A stretch of 64,000 nucleotides of DNA from Pseudoclavibacter helvolus. GTDB taxonomy: Bacteria > Actinomycetota > Actinomycetes > Actinomycetales > Microbacteriaceae. Positions 55,466 through 63,050 of this stretch are shown here, piece after piece. The position numbers and the translations under genes are program-made. The DNA lies in the NCBI RefSeq assembly GCF_014191305.1, contig NZ_JACHWJ010000001.1, positions 1,054,001 to 1,118,000 on the forward strand, read 5' to 3'. The notes under the pieces were generated by a model. The model made no database searches. It worked only from the letters and a program-made list of their open reading frames with translations, and was not told the DNA's origin. Position 1 is the stretch's first letter; each line of letters begins with the position of its first letter.

Positions 55466-56911
55466 ATGGAGATCTTTGGCTATTCCGGACCACGCTTCGA
55501 CCTGTACCGAGACGACGAGGGCAGCGAGCCGCTGACCATCGGCGACGGTCCCTGGGAGGCCCCGACGGCGTCAGCGCCGATCGACGCGCGCCTGCAGATT
55601 CCGGGTTCGAAGAGCCTCACGAATCGCGAGCTGGTGCTGTCTGCGCTCGCCGCCGAACCGTCGAAGCTTCGGCATCCGCTCTGGGCACGCGACACGGAGT
55701 TGATGATCGAGGCGCTGCGGCAGCTCGGCACGCAGATCACCGAGGTCCCGGGCGACGGGCGATTCGGCAACGATCTCGAGATCCTCCCCGGCGAGCTCGA
55801 GGGCGGCGTGTCTATCGACTGCGGCCTCGCCGGCACTGTCATGCGCTTCGTCCCGCCCCTCGCATCCCTCGCCCTCGGCCCGGTCGCCTTCGACGGCGAC
55901 GAGGCTGCGCGCCGACGCCCCATGAAGGGCACGGTGGATGCGCTCAAGGCACTTGGCGTCGAGGTTCGGGACGACGGCAGGGGCGGTCTGCCCTTCTCCC
56001 TCTACGGCACGGGTGAGGTGACGGGCGGCGAGGTGACCATCGACGCTGGAGCATCCAGCCAGTTCGTCTCCGGCCTCCTGATGGCAGGCGCGCGCTTCGA
56101 GGAGGGTCTCGCGCTCATCCATTCGGGCGATCGAGTGCCGAGTCAGCCGCACATCGACATGACGCTTGCCGCCCTCCGCGACCGCGGAGTCGAGATCGAC
56201 GACACCGAGGCAGGCACCTGGCGTGTCAGCGCCGGTTCCATCGAGGGGCGCGAGCTGACGATCGAACCAGACCTCTCGAACGCGGAGCCCTTCCTGATCG
56301 CCGCGATCGTCGCGGGCGGCAGCGTCTCCATCGAGGACTGGCCCGAGACGACGACGCAGGTCGGCTCGCACCTCAAGCACCTGCTCCCCCTGTTCGGTGC
56401 CACGATCTCGGTGGTCGACGGTGTGCTCACGTGCTCGGTCGAGCGCGGTATCGCAGAGGGCGCCGAGCTGCCTGGCGTCGATCTCCACCTGTCTGAGGCC
56501 GGTGAGCTGGCCCCGAACCTGGCGGCCCTCTGCGGCCTGTGCACAACGCCGAGTCGCATCACGGGCATCGCGCACCTGCGCGGGCACGAGACCGACCGAG
56601 TCGCGGCCATCGCGGCTGAGCTGCGCGGCATCGGCTGCGAGGTCAACGAGCTCGAGGACGGCCTCGAGATCGTCCCGGGTCCCCGCACGGCGCACGAGTG
56701 GCGCAGCTACGAGGACCACCGAATGGCGACTTCTGGCGCGATCGTCGGCCTCGCAATCGAGGGCATCACCGTCGACGACATCCACGCCACGAGCAAGACT
56801 CTCCCTCAGTTCACACAGCTCTGGTTGGACATGCTCGACCAGGGCGCTCTCGGCGAGGCTGATGAGGCCGAGGACGACGGCAGCGTCGACCTCGCGGCCT
56901 TCAGCATCTGA
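55466..56911 (+). CDS. aroA: 3-phosphoshikimate 1-carboxyvinyltransferase (EPSP synthase)
   Basis: 481 residues from the ATG at 55466; an upstream in-frame ATG at 55397 is not supported. Sixth step of the shikimate pathway. It carries IPGSKSLTNRELVLSALA, GLAGTVMRFVPPLA, DEAARRRPM, the DAGASSQFVSGLLMA region and the RSYEDHRMATSGAI C-terminal motif. The length is slightly above average because of N-terminal and C-terminal extensions. Two nt separate it from rsgA, so they form an operon. Confidence 0.95.
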   Translation: MEIFGYSGPRFDLYRDDEGSEPLTIGDGPWEAPTASAPIDARLQIPGSKSLTNRELVLSALAAEPSKLRHPLWARDTELMIEALRQLGTQITEVPGDGRFGNDLEILPGELEGGVSIDCGLAGTVMRFVPPLASLALGPVAFDGDEAARRRPMKGTVDALKALGVEVRDDGRGGLPFSLYGTGEVTGGEVTIDAGASSQFVSGLLMAGARFEEGLALIHSGDRVPSQPHIDMTLAALRDRGVEIDDTEAGTWRVSAGSIEGRELTIEPDLSNAEPFLIAAIVAGGSVSIEDWPETTTQVGSHLKHLLPLFGATISVVDGVLTCSVERGIAEGAELPGVDLHLSEAGELAPNLAALCGLCTTPSRITGIAHLRGHETDRVAAIAAELRGIGCEVNELEDGLEIVPGPRTAHEWRSYEDHRMATSGAIVGLAIEGITVDDIHATSKTLPQFTQLWLDMLDQGALGEADEAEDDGSVDLAAFSI

Positions 56912-56913
56912 GC

Positions 56914-57975
56914 ATGTCCCGCTCACTCGGTGACGCGTTCGACGCCTACGGCGACTGGGACGAAGACGACATCCGCGTCCGCCCCAACCCGAAAGCGAAC
57001 AAGCCGCGCTCCAAGCAGCGCCCGAAGCACGCCGATGCGGTGACAGGACGAGTCGTCACGGTCGACCGTGGGCGCTACACGGTCTTGCTCGACGAGGGCA
57101 CGCCAGAGGAGCGCACAGTTACAGCCGCCAAGGCCAGGGAGATCGGCCGGACGGCGATCGTGACGGGTGACCTCGTCGACATCGTCGGGGACACGACGGG
57201 AGACGCGGGCAGTCTCTCTCGCATCGTGCGTATCTGCGACCGCAAGACGCTGCTCCGCCGGAGCGCCGACGACACCGACCAGGTCGAGCGCGTCATCGTC
57301 GCGAACGCCGACCAGATGCTAATCGTGGCGGCAACCGCGCAGCCGGAGCCGCGGCCCAGGCTCATCGACCGGTACCTGGTCGCCGCGCTTGACGCCGGCA
57401 TCCAGCCGTTGCTTGTCCTGACCAAGACGGACGTTGCCCCGGCGGATGAACTCCGCGCACTCGTCGAGCCGCTCGGTGTGAAGGTCTTCGAGTCTCGTCC
57501 GGGTGGCGAGCCGATCGATGAACTCCGCGCCGCCCTAGCCGGGCACACCACCGTGGCCGTCGGCCACTCGGGTGTCGGGAAGTCGACGCTCGTCAACGCC
57601 CTCGTGCCCGGAACGCTCCGCGAGACCGGAGTCGTCAACGCGGTGACGGGTCGCGGGCGGCACACCTCCTCCTCCACGCTTGCCGTCCGCGTGGAAGACG
57701 CAGACGCGCGCACCGGCTGGATCATCGACACCCCCGGGGTTCGCTCCTTCGGGCTCGGGCACGTCGATCGCGACAACGTGCTGCGCGGCTTCACCGAGCT
57801 TGCCACGATCGCCGAAGAATGCCCTCGCGGCTGCACGCATCGGGCCGACGCCCCCGACTGCGCACTCGACGACGCCGTTCGCGAAGGAGCGCTCGACGCA
57901 GCTGGCATCGCCCGGCTCGACTCACTCCGACGCCTCTTCATGTCGCTTGATCAGGCGGCAGACGCGGCCTACTAG
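56914..57975 (+). CDS. rsgA: ribosome small subunit-dependent GTPase A
   Basis: 353 residues. Late 30S maturation GTPase with circularly permuted G motifs: G4 LVLTKTDVA, then G1 GHSGVGKSTLVNAL (about residue 220), then G3 DTPGVRSFG. An N-terminal OB fold at about 55-115 (VDRGRYTVLLDEGT) and a C-terminal zinc knuckle (CPRGCTHRADAPDC) complete the family pattern. An unusual 40-residue basic N-terminal extension (KANKPRSKQRPKHAD) precedes the OB fold, as in other actinobacteria. Confidence 0.95.
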   Translation: MSRSLGDAFDAYGDWDEDDIRVRPNPKANKPRSKQRPKHADAVTGRVVTVDRGRYTVLLDEGTPEERTVTAAKAREIGRTAIVTGDLVDIVGDTTGDAGSLSRIVRICDRKTLLRRSADDTDQVERVIVANADQMLIVAATAQPEPRPRLIDRYLVAALDAGIQPLLVLTKTDVAPADELRALVEPLGVKVFESRPGGEPIDELRAALAGHTTVAVGHSGVGKSTLVNALVPGTLRETGVVNAVTGRGRHTSSSTLAVRVEDADARTGWIIDTPGVRSFGLGHVDRDNVLRGFTELATIAEECPRGCTHRADAPDCALDDAVREGALDAAGIARLDSLRRLFMSLDQAADAAY

Positions 57976-57988
57976 GCGGCTGCTGGCC

Positions 57989-57994
57989 TAGGCT
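57989..57994 (+). promoter_or_regulatory. -10 element of a leaderless promoter for the hisN-like gene
   Basis: TAGGCT, then GAGCGT, then GTG. The hexamer is 14 nt past the rsgA stop, allowing transcription apart from aroA-rsgA. Confidence 0.5.
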
Positions 57995-58000
57995 GAGCGT

Positions 58001-58816
58001 GTGGCCACCGAACTCCTGCATCCGCTCTCCTCCGACCTCCGACTCGCACGGGAGCTCGCCGACATCGCCGATGCGATCTCGATGAAGCACTTCAACTCAC
58101 GCTCGCTCGGGGTGTACGAGAAAGAAGACCGGACGCCGGTGACGGATGCGGACCGCGCGGTCGAGCAGGCGCTGCGGGCACGGCTTGCGGAGACTCGGCC
58201 GAGCGACTCGATCCTCGGTGAGGAGTATGGCTCGCAGGGCACCTCGCGTCGCCAGTGGATCATCGATCCGATCGACGGCACCGCGAACTTCATGCGGGGC
58301 ATCCCGATCTGGGCCACCCTCATCTCTCTCGTCATCGACGGCGTTCCCGAGGTCGGGGTCGTCTCGGCTCCCGGCCTCAACCGGCGTTGGTGGGGCGCGA
58401 CCGGCCAGGGCGCGTACCTCGATGACGACCTGAGCGACAGCGACGTCGCGACCGACCGTCGTATCCAGGTGAGTGCGGTTGACGAACTCGAGCGAGCATC
58501 CCTCAGCTACAACAGCCTGAAGGGCTGGGACGAGGCAGGGCGCTCCGCGCAGCTGCTCGAGTTCAGCCGCGCGATCTGGCGCACGCGCGCCGTCGGCGAG
58601 GTCTGGTCGTACATGCTGGTCGCCGAGGGAGCCCTCGAGATCGCCGGCGAGTTTGACCTCCAGCCGTACGACATGGCGGCGATCGTGCCCATCGTCGTCG
58701 AGGCGGGCGGCACGTTCACGAGCATGGACGGCGAGGAAGGGCCCTGGCACGGCAGTGCCCTCGCGACCAACGGGCTGCTGCACCAGCAGGCGCTCGAGGC
58801 GCTCGCCGCGCGCTGA
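58001..58816 (+). CDS. hisN: inositol monophosphatase-family phosphatase, probable histidinol-phosphatase (HisN)
   Basis: 271 residues, GTG start. FIG-superfamily metal-dependent phosphatase: Glu-Glu pair in ILGEEYGS, metal site WIIDPIDGTANF, and the second Asp in QPYDMAAIVPIV. In actinobacteria this branch, linked to aroA-rsgA, is the HisN-type histidinol-phosphatase rather than inositol phosphatase; the sub-assignment rests on context and length. No Shine-Dalgarno; TAGGCT is 6 nt before the GTG. Confidence 0.85.
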   Translation: MATELLHPLSSDLRLARELADIADAISMKHFNSRSLGVYEKEDRTPVTDADRAVEQALRARLAETRPSDSILGEEYGSQGTSRRQWIIDPIDGTANFMRGIPIWATLISLVIDGVPEVGVVSAPGLNRRWWGATGQGAYLDDDLSDSDVATDRRIQVSAVDELERASLSYNSLKGWDEAGRSAQLLEFSRAIWRTRAVGEVWSYMLVAEGALEIAGEFDLQPYDMAAIVPIVVEAGGTFTSMDGEEGPWHGSALATNGLLHQQALEALAAR

Positions 58817-58861
58817 GCAGGCCGCTGATCCTGCCGTTGCGCGCGGCGGCCGCGGCCGAGG

Positions 58862-60409
58862 TCAGTTCGCGGCGAGGAGCTCGCGCTCTCGCCTGCGGTG
58901 GCCGACGAGGTCGACGATGGCCACCACGAGCGTGAGGCAGGACAGTCCGATGACCACGATCAGGCCGCCAGCGATGGAGGCCTTGTACGCCTCTTGCACG
59001 GCGGGTGAGCTCGTGTCGGGACCGGAAGCTCCGACGACCTGAAGCGCGGCGACCCCGGCGAAGAAGACGGAGCTGCCGATCGCCAGTCCCATGGCGTTGC
59101 CGAGGCGCTGGCCGACCTGCGCAAACGATCCGGCGATGCCCGCCTGCTCGACGGGAACGTGCAGGAGCATCCGCATCTGGTTGGCACCCATCACGAGGCC
59201 AGCGCCAGCGCCGGAGATGATGAGGGACGCGCTGACGAGGTAGGGCGAGAGCTCAGGTTCGGCGAGCTGCGTCACGACGAGCACAACGGCGTAGCCGACC
59301 GCGAAGAGCGCAACGCCCACCGCGACGAGGGTGGCGCCGTGCTTGAAGGTCCACCTGCCGGACACCGCCGCGACCACCGCCGAGGTGAGCGCGTACGGTA
59401 CTGAGACGGCGCCGACCAGCACTGCCGGATGCTCGAGTCCCTGTTGCAGGAAGAGCGTCACGAGGAGGAACCCGACCGGCATCGCCGCGAAGAAGAGCGT
59501 CGTGATGAGCACCCCGTACCGGTACGAGGGCGTGCGGAACAGCGCGAAGTCGACGACGGGCGTCTTCCCGAGACGCAGGTAGCGCCGCTCCCACAGGACG
59601 AAGCCCGCGAAGAAGGCCAGCGCAGGCACGAGCAGCCACCAGCGGGCCGGGTCGTCCGTGCTTCGCCCTGAGGTCAGAACAAACGGCAGCATGGTCGTGA
59701 GGACAGCGAGCCCAAGCAGCGCGACGCCGAAGAGGTCGAGCGTCTGTCCCCGCGCCACCTCCTGCTTCGACGGCAGCAGTCGCCACGCGAACGGCAGCAC
59801 GAGAAGCGCGAGCGGCACGTTCATGGCGAACGTCCACCGCCACCCGGCTTCCTCACCGAGGAGCCCAATGAGGAGCCCGCCGATCGTCGGCCCGAACGCC
59901 GTGCCAAGGCCGATGATCGCGCCGAAGAGGCCAAACGCTCGGCCCCGCTCCTGGCCCGTGAAGAGCTGCTGGATGAGGCCAAGCACCTGGGGCATGAGGA
60001 TGCCAGCTGCGAAGCCCTGCAGAATGCGGCCGACGATGAGCATCCCGGTGCTGACGCTGAGCGCGCACACAAGCGAGGCGAGCCCGAAGGCGATGAGGCC
60101 GATGAGGAACAGTCGCTTCCGGTTCCAGAGGTCGCCCAGGCGGCCAGACGGAACAAGCAGGATGCCGAACGCCAGCACGTAGCCGGCGACGATGAGCTGC
60201 ACGTCGGAGGAAGCCGCCCCGAGTGTGTGCTCGATCGGGCCGAGCGTGACGTTGACCTTCGCGAGGTCGAGGATCGTGAGCACGGCGACCGCGGCGCACA
60301 CGGCAAATGCCGGCCAGCGCGAAACCGCCTGGGCCACCTGTCGGGGCGGCGAGGTCTCGTCGAGGCGGGGAGCTGACTCCTGCTTGGGGGAAGTCGCATC
60401 TGCTGACAT
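58862..60409 (-). CDS. MFS transporter, DHA2 family (14 TM drug exporter type)
   Basis: 515 residues with about 14 hydrophobic helices and no large loops. Motif A is GRLGDLWNRKRLFLIGL and motif C GTAFGPTIGGLLIGLL, both of the DHA2 drug:H+ antiporter type. An acidic N-terminal cytoplasmic segment of 30 residues precedes TM1. No regulator gene is adjacent, so the substrate is unknown. TAGCAT lies 9 nt before the ATG and may be a -10. Confidence 0.93.
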   Translation of the reverse strand: MSADATSPKQESAPRLDETSPPRQVAQAVSRWPAFAVCAAVAVLTILDLAKVNVTLGPIEHTLGAASSDVQLIVAGYVLAFGILLVPSGRLGDLWNRKRLFLIGLIAFGLASLVCALSVSTGMLIVGRILQGFAAGILMPQVLGLIQQLFTGQERGRAFGLFGAIIGLGTAFGPTIGGLLIGLLGEEAGWRWTFAMNVPLALLVLPFAWRLLPSKQEVARGQTLDLFGVALLGLAVLTTMLPFVLTSGRSTDDPARWWLLVPALAFFAGFVLWERRYLRLGKTPVVDFALFRTPSYRYGVLITTLFFAAMPVGFLLVTLFLQQGLEHPAVLVGAVSVPYALTSAVVAAVSGRWTFKHGATLVAVGVALFAVGYAVVLVVTQLAEPELSPYLVSASLIISGAGAGLVMGANQMRMLLHVPVEQAGIAGSFAQVGQRLGNAMGLAIGSSVFFAGVAALQVVGASGPDTSSPAVQEAYKASIAGGLIVVIGLSCLTLVVAIVDLVGHRRRERELLAAN

Positions 60410-60568
60410 ATGGAGTTCATGCTACGCCGCCGACCGCGCACGACGGGCCCCTCGCCAGTTGTACGCAGCTCAGTGGTGATCCTCGGGAATCCAGCCATAC
60501 ACTGGTCGCGTCGCGTCACCACGAGCGGCAAGGAGCTCTGAACCCAGTTCACCCCACGAGGAGCAACG

Positions 60569-61144
60569 ATGCGAACCGCCGCCGTACGAAGCGCCGCAGG
60601 CGCGACCCTCGGGCTGACAGCCCTCCTTCTGCTCAGCGGATGCACGCTGGTCACGACCCTTGCCGACGGCGGTTCAGACCCAGTCGTGACGTCGACGACG
60701 ACGTCGACCACAGAGGCAACGGAGTCGGCAACCCCCACCGAGACCGAGACGCCGACGCCAACGCCAACTGCGGTGGCGGGCACGATGACAGGCATCGAGG
60801 ACCTGATCGTGGGCGACTGCTTCGACCTCGAGTCCGGAGCCGACGACGCTGAGCTCTTCCCGAGCTGCGACACGCTGCACACCTACGAGGCCTACCATTC
60901 CGAGGACATGACCGGCGGCGACACTTTCCCGGGCGACTCGGCCGTGGACACTGCGCTCGAAGACATCTGCTCCGCAGCCTTCACCGGCTTCATCGGCGCC
61001 GAGCCCTTCCTCACCAGTTGGAACTACACGGGGATCGTCCCGAGCGCAGAGTCGTGGGCCGGCGGAGACCGCGAGGTGCTCTGCATCGTGACCCCCGTCG
61101 ACGGCCAGCCAACTGCGGGAACGGCCGAGGGCTCCGCCAGCTAG
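60569..61144 (+). CDS. septum-formation-like lipoprotein
   Basis: 191 residues. N-terminal signal with lipobox LLSGC (Cys about 25), then a Thr/Ser/Glu-rich linker (TETETPTPTPT) and a domain from about 75 with IVGDCFDL, SCDTLHTYEAY and WAGGDREVLC. This VGDCF...C..H.YE pattern is that of Septum_form/DUF4190-associated domains. AGGAG precedes the ATG. A TACACT hexamer at 60498-60503 may be the -10. Tandem with a second such gene. Confidence 0.8.
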   Translation: MRTAAVRSAAGATLGLTALLLLSGCTLVTTLADGGSDPVVTSTTTSTTEATESATPTETETPTPTPTAVAGTMTGIEDLIVGDCFDLESGADDAELFPSCDTLHTYEAYHSEDMTGGDTFPGDSAVDTALEDICSAAFTGFIGAEPFLTSWNYTGIVPSAESWAGGDREVLCIVTPVDGQPTAGTAEGSAS

Positions 61145-61147
61145 CCT
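61142..61147 (+). promoter_or_regulatory. -10 element of a leaderless promoter for the second lipoprotein
   Basis: TAGCCT overlaps the stop of the first lipoprotein gene (TAG at 61142-61144) and is 6 nt before the next GTG start. Confidence 0.45.
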
Positions 61148-61153
61148 GGTCTG

Positions 61154-61597
61154 GTGGCCCACCGAATTCCTGCATCGCTCCTGACCGCGTTCCTCGTCGG
61201 CGGCGCCCTGGCCGCCTGCGCGAGCTCACCTGAGTTATCGCGGGCGGTGCCGATCACGGAACTGGGCGTCGGCGATTGCTTCTCGTCGGATGCAGAGCTC
61301 ACCGTCGCGACGCTCGCGGCGTCCTGCGAGACCCCGCACCTCTACGAGGTCATGTCGACAACGCCGAGCGCGCTCGGTGAGGTGTATCCCGGCGAGGAGG
61401 CCCTCGTCGCTGAAGCTGACGCGGTCTGCTCGGCCGGCTTCGAGGGCCTCGGCCGGGACGCGGTTGCTGGCCTCGTGGCGCTGCACCTCGTTCCGAGCGA
61501 GGCCAGCTGGACAAACGGCGACCGAGACATTGCCTGCCTTCTCGCGGCCAGCGACGGAACCGAGTTGACCGGCTCTCGCCTGCCAACCGGGAGCTAG
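61154..61597 (+). CDS. septum-formation-like lipoprotein, shorter paralogue
   Basis: 147 residues, GTG start 9 nt after the first lipoprotein gene. Signal with lipobox LAAC (Cys about 22). The domain repeats the neighbour's pattern: VGDCFSSDAEL, SCETPHLYEV, CSAGFEG and TNGDRDIACLLA, without the Thr-rich linker. Four Cys suggest two disulfides outside the cell. TAGCCT 6 nt upstream and no Shine-Dalgarno point to leaderless expression. Confidence 0.8.
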   Translation: MAHRIPASLLTAFLVGGALAACASSPELSRAVPITELGVGDCFSSDAELTVATLAASCETPHLYEVMSTTPSALGEVYPGEEALVAEADAVCSAGFEGLGRDAVAGLVALHLVPSEASWTNGDRDIACLLAASDGTELTGSRLPTGS

Positions 61598-61614
61598 CCG
61601 CGGACCTTCACGCG

Positions 61615-61668
61615 TCCCTCGTCTGTGGATGGTCCCTCGTCTGTGGATGGTCCCTCGTCTGTGGATGG
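61615..61668. repeat. 18-bp sequence in three exact tandem copies
   Basis: Copies at 61615-61632, 61633-61650 and 61651-61668, unit TCCCTCGTCTGTGGATGG. They fill the start of the gap between the second lipoprotein gene and tag. Possibly a copy-number-variable element or a binding-site array upstream of tag. Confidence 0.95.
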
Positions 61669-61789
61669 GGGAACGTGAGTGTCGGCGGCTCCGAGTAGCG
61701 TTCTCCGCACAGCAAGTTCTCGATCAGTGCCGTCCGCGTCCCGCCCGGTCCGCGGAGAATGCAGGATTCCGCTTCAGAGAGGAATTCCC

Positions 61790-62404
61790 ATGCCAGCAAC
61801 CACCAGCACCTCAGACCTCGTCGTCGGTGAGGACGGACTCGCCCGCCCGCTCTGGGCAAGTAAAGACCAGCTACTCATGGACTACTACGACACTGAGTGG
61901 GGCATGCCGATCACCGACGAACGAGGAGTCTTCGAGCGGCTCAGCTTGGAGATCTTCCAGTCGGGCCTCTCGTGGCGCCTCATCCTGCAGCGGCGTCCGC
62001 TGCTTCGGCAGGCCTTCGCGGGGTTCGATATCGACGCCGTCGCGCGCTTCGGCGACGACGACTTCGAACGCCTGATGCTCGACCCCGTGGTCATCCGCAA
62101 CCGACTGAAGATCACCTCGATCATCAAGAACGCACGCGCGGCGGTCGCCCTGCGCGAGAACGAGCCGTTGCAGGAGTTGGTCTGGGGTGCGAAGCCGCTC
62201 ACGACGCCGAGACCGACCTGCGCAGCCGAAGTACCGACGACCAGCGACGAGTCCCGACGGTTGACCAAGCAGCTCAAGGCTCGTGGATTCGGCTTCGTCG
62301 GTCCAACAAATCTGTTTGCGCTCATGGAGGCGATCGGCATCGTCGATACGCACTTGGTCGGCAGCCACAGGAGGGGCTCGTCGGGCGTGTGGCCGGAGAA
62401 CTGA
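61790..62404 (+). CDS. tag: DNA-3-methyladenine glycosylase I
   Basis: 204 residues from the ATG at 61790 (AGAGG 8 nt upstream). Excises 3-methyladenine from DNA. Family motifs: YYDTEWGMPITDERGVFERLSLEIFQSGLSW (seen in part: YYDTEWG, LSLEIFQSGLSW), DFERLMLDPVVIRNRLKI, RGFGFVGPTN and a C-terminal GIVDTHLVGSH. The Cys and His expected for a zinc snap are not all present: the N-terminal Cys of classic Tag (MxRC) is missing, and the CxxH end is changed to VGSHRRG. Confidence 0.9.
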   Translation: MPATTSTSDLVVGEDGLARPLWASKDQLLMDYYDTEWGMPITDERGVFERLSLEIFQSGLSWRLILQRRPLLRQAFAGFDIDAVARFGDDDFERLMLDPVVIRNRLKITSIIKNARAAVALRENEPLQELVWGAKPLTTPRPTCAAEVPTTSDESRRLTKQLKARGFGFVGPTNLFALMEAIGIVDTHLVGSHRRGSSGVWPEN

Positions 62405-62452
62405 CCAAGTTGACGACTCCTTCGGGAGGCTGCCCTCGCAGTTCAACAACAA

Positions 62453-62491
62453 AGCCCCGGCCGAACAGCGAGATGCTGGGCGGCCGGGGCT
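62453..62491. terminator. terminator between tag and tmRNA
   Basis: AGCCCCGGCCG and CGGCCGGGGCT pair over 11 bp with a 17-nt loop. On the minus strand TTTGTTG follows, so it ends the tmRNA transcript; it may also end tag. Confidence 0.8.
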
Positions 62492-62513
62492 CATGTTCAT
62501 GACGTGGGTTTCG

Positions 62514-62879
62514 TGGAGATGGGGGGAATCGAACCCCCGTCCACAACTACGAAACCGCGGCTTCTCCGGGTGCAGTCTGTCTACTGTTCTACTTGGCTCC
62601 GATCATGGGGACAGACACCTTGATCGACGAGCCCAGTTCCAGTGCAAGTCCCGTGGTGCCCTGAAACACAACACCACAGCAAGTTCCCTTAATGACGCCA
62701 GCTACCGGAGCGGGAACTCCCCCGGGCTGACGGACTATCGGACTCGCTTAAGCAGCGAGGGCGAAGTCGGTGCGCTTAGCGTTAGCACCTATGTTTTGCG
62801 AGGGGCGTTTACGAGATAACCCCGCATCCTCGACCCGCTTCACGCCGATTCACCAGTCATGTCGAAACCGATCATCCCC
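62514..62879 (-). ncRNA. ssrA: transfer-messenger RNA (tmRNA)
   Basis: About 366 nt. The 5' end GGGGATG pairs with CATCTCC at the 3' end (one G-T); the discriminator is A and CCA is not encoded (ACGA). The tRNA-like part has the T arm GTTCGATTC with flanking GGGGG/CCCCC. The tag reading frame is at 62786-62748 on the minus strand and encodes ANAKRTDFALAA before a TAA stop, the final ALAA being the conserved degradation signal. Pseudoknot-rich regions lie on either side. Rescues stalled ribosomes with SmpB, which is not in this window. Confidence 0.96.
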
Positions 62880-63037
62880 GTGAGCCGAGTCTCCTCGGCG
62901 GCGTTCCACGTCATGAACACTGTTGAGTTACAACTGCCAGCAAATGTGGCATCTCCTAAACATACGTCAAGACGACCGAGAAGTCCACGTCATGGGGTGC
63001 TCAGGGCAAGCCTGAAGGCGATTCCCGGGAGGACCAG

Positions 63038-63043
63038 TAACCT
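63038..63043 (+). promoter_or_regulatory. -10 element of a leaderless promoter for the last gene
   Basis: TAACCT, then GAACCCC, then ATG at 63051. A GGGAGG lies too far upstream (18 nt) to serve as a Shine-Dalgarno. Confidence 0.5.
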
Positions 63044-63050
63044 GAACCCC

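Noticed and set aside
60480-60515. SigR-dependent promoter (GGAAT...GTT) before the first lipoprotein gene
   Set aside because: GGAAT is present but the downstream element reads GTC at a spacing of 20, not GTT at 18-19. A TACACT -10 explains the promoter better.
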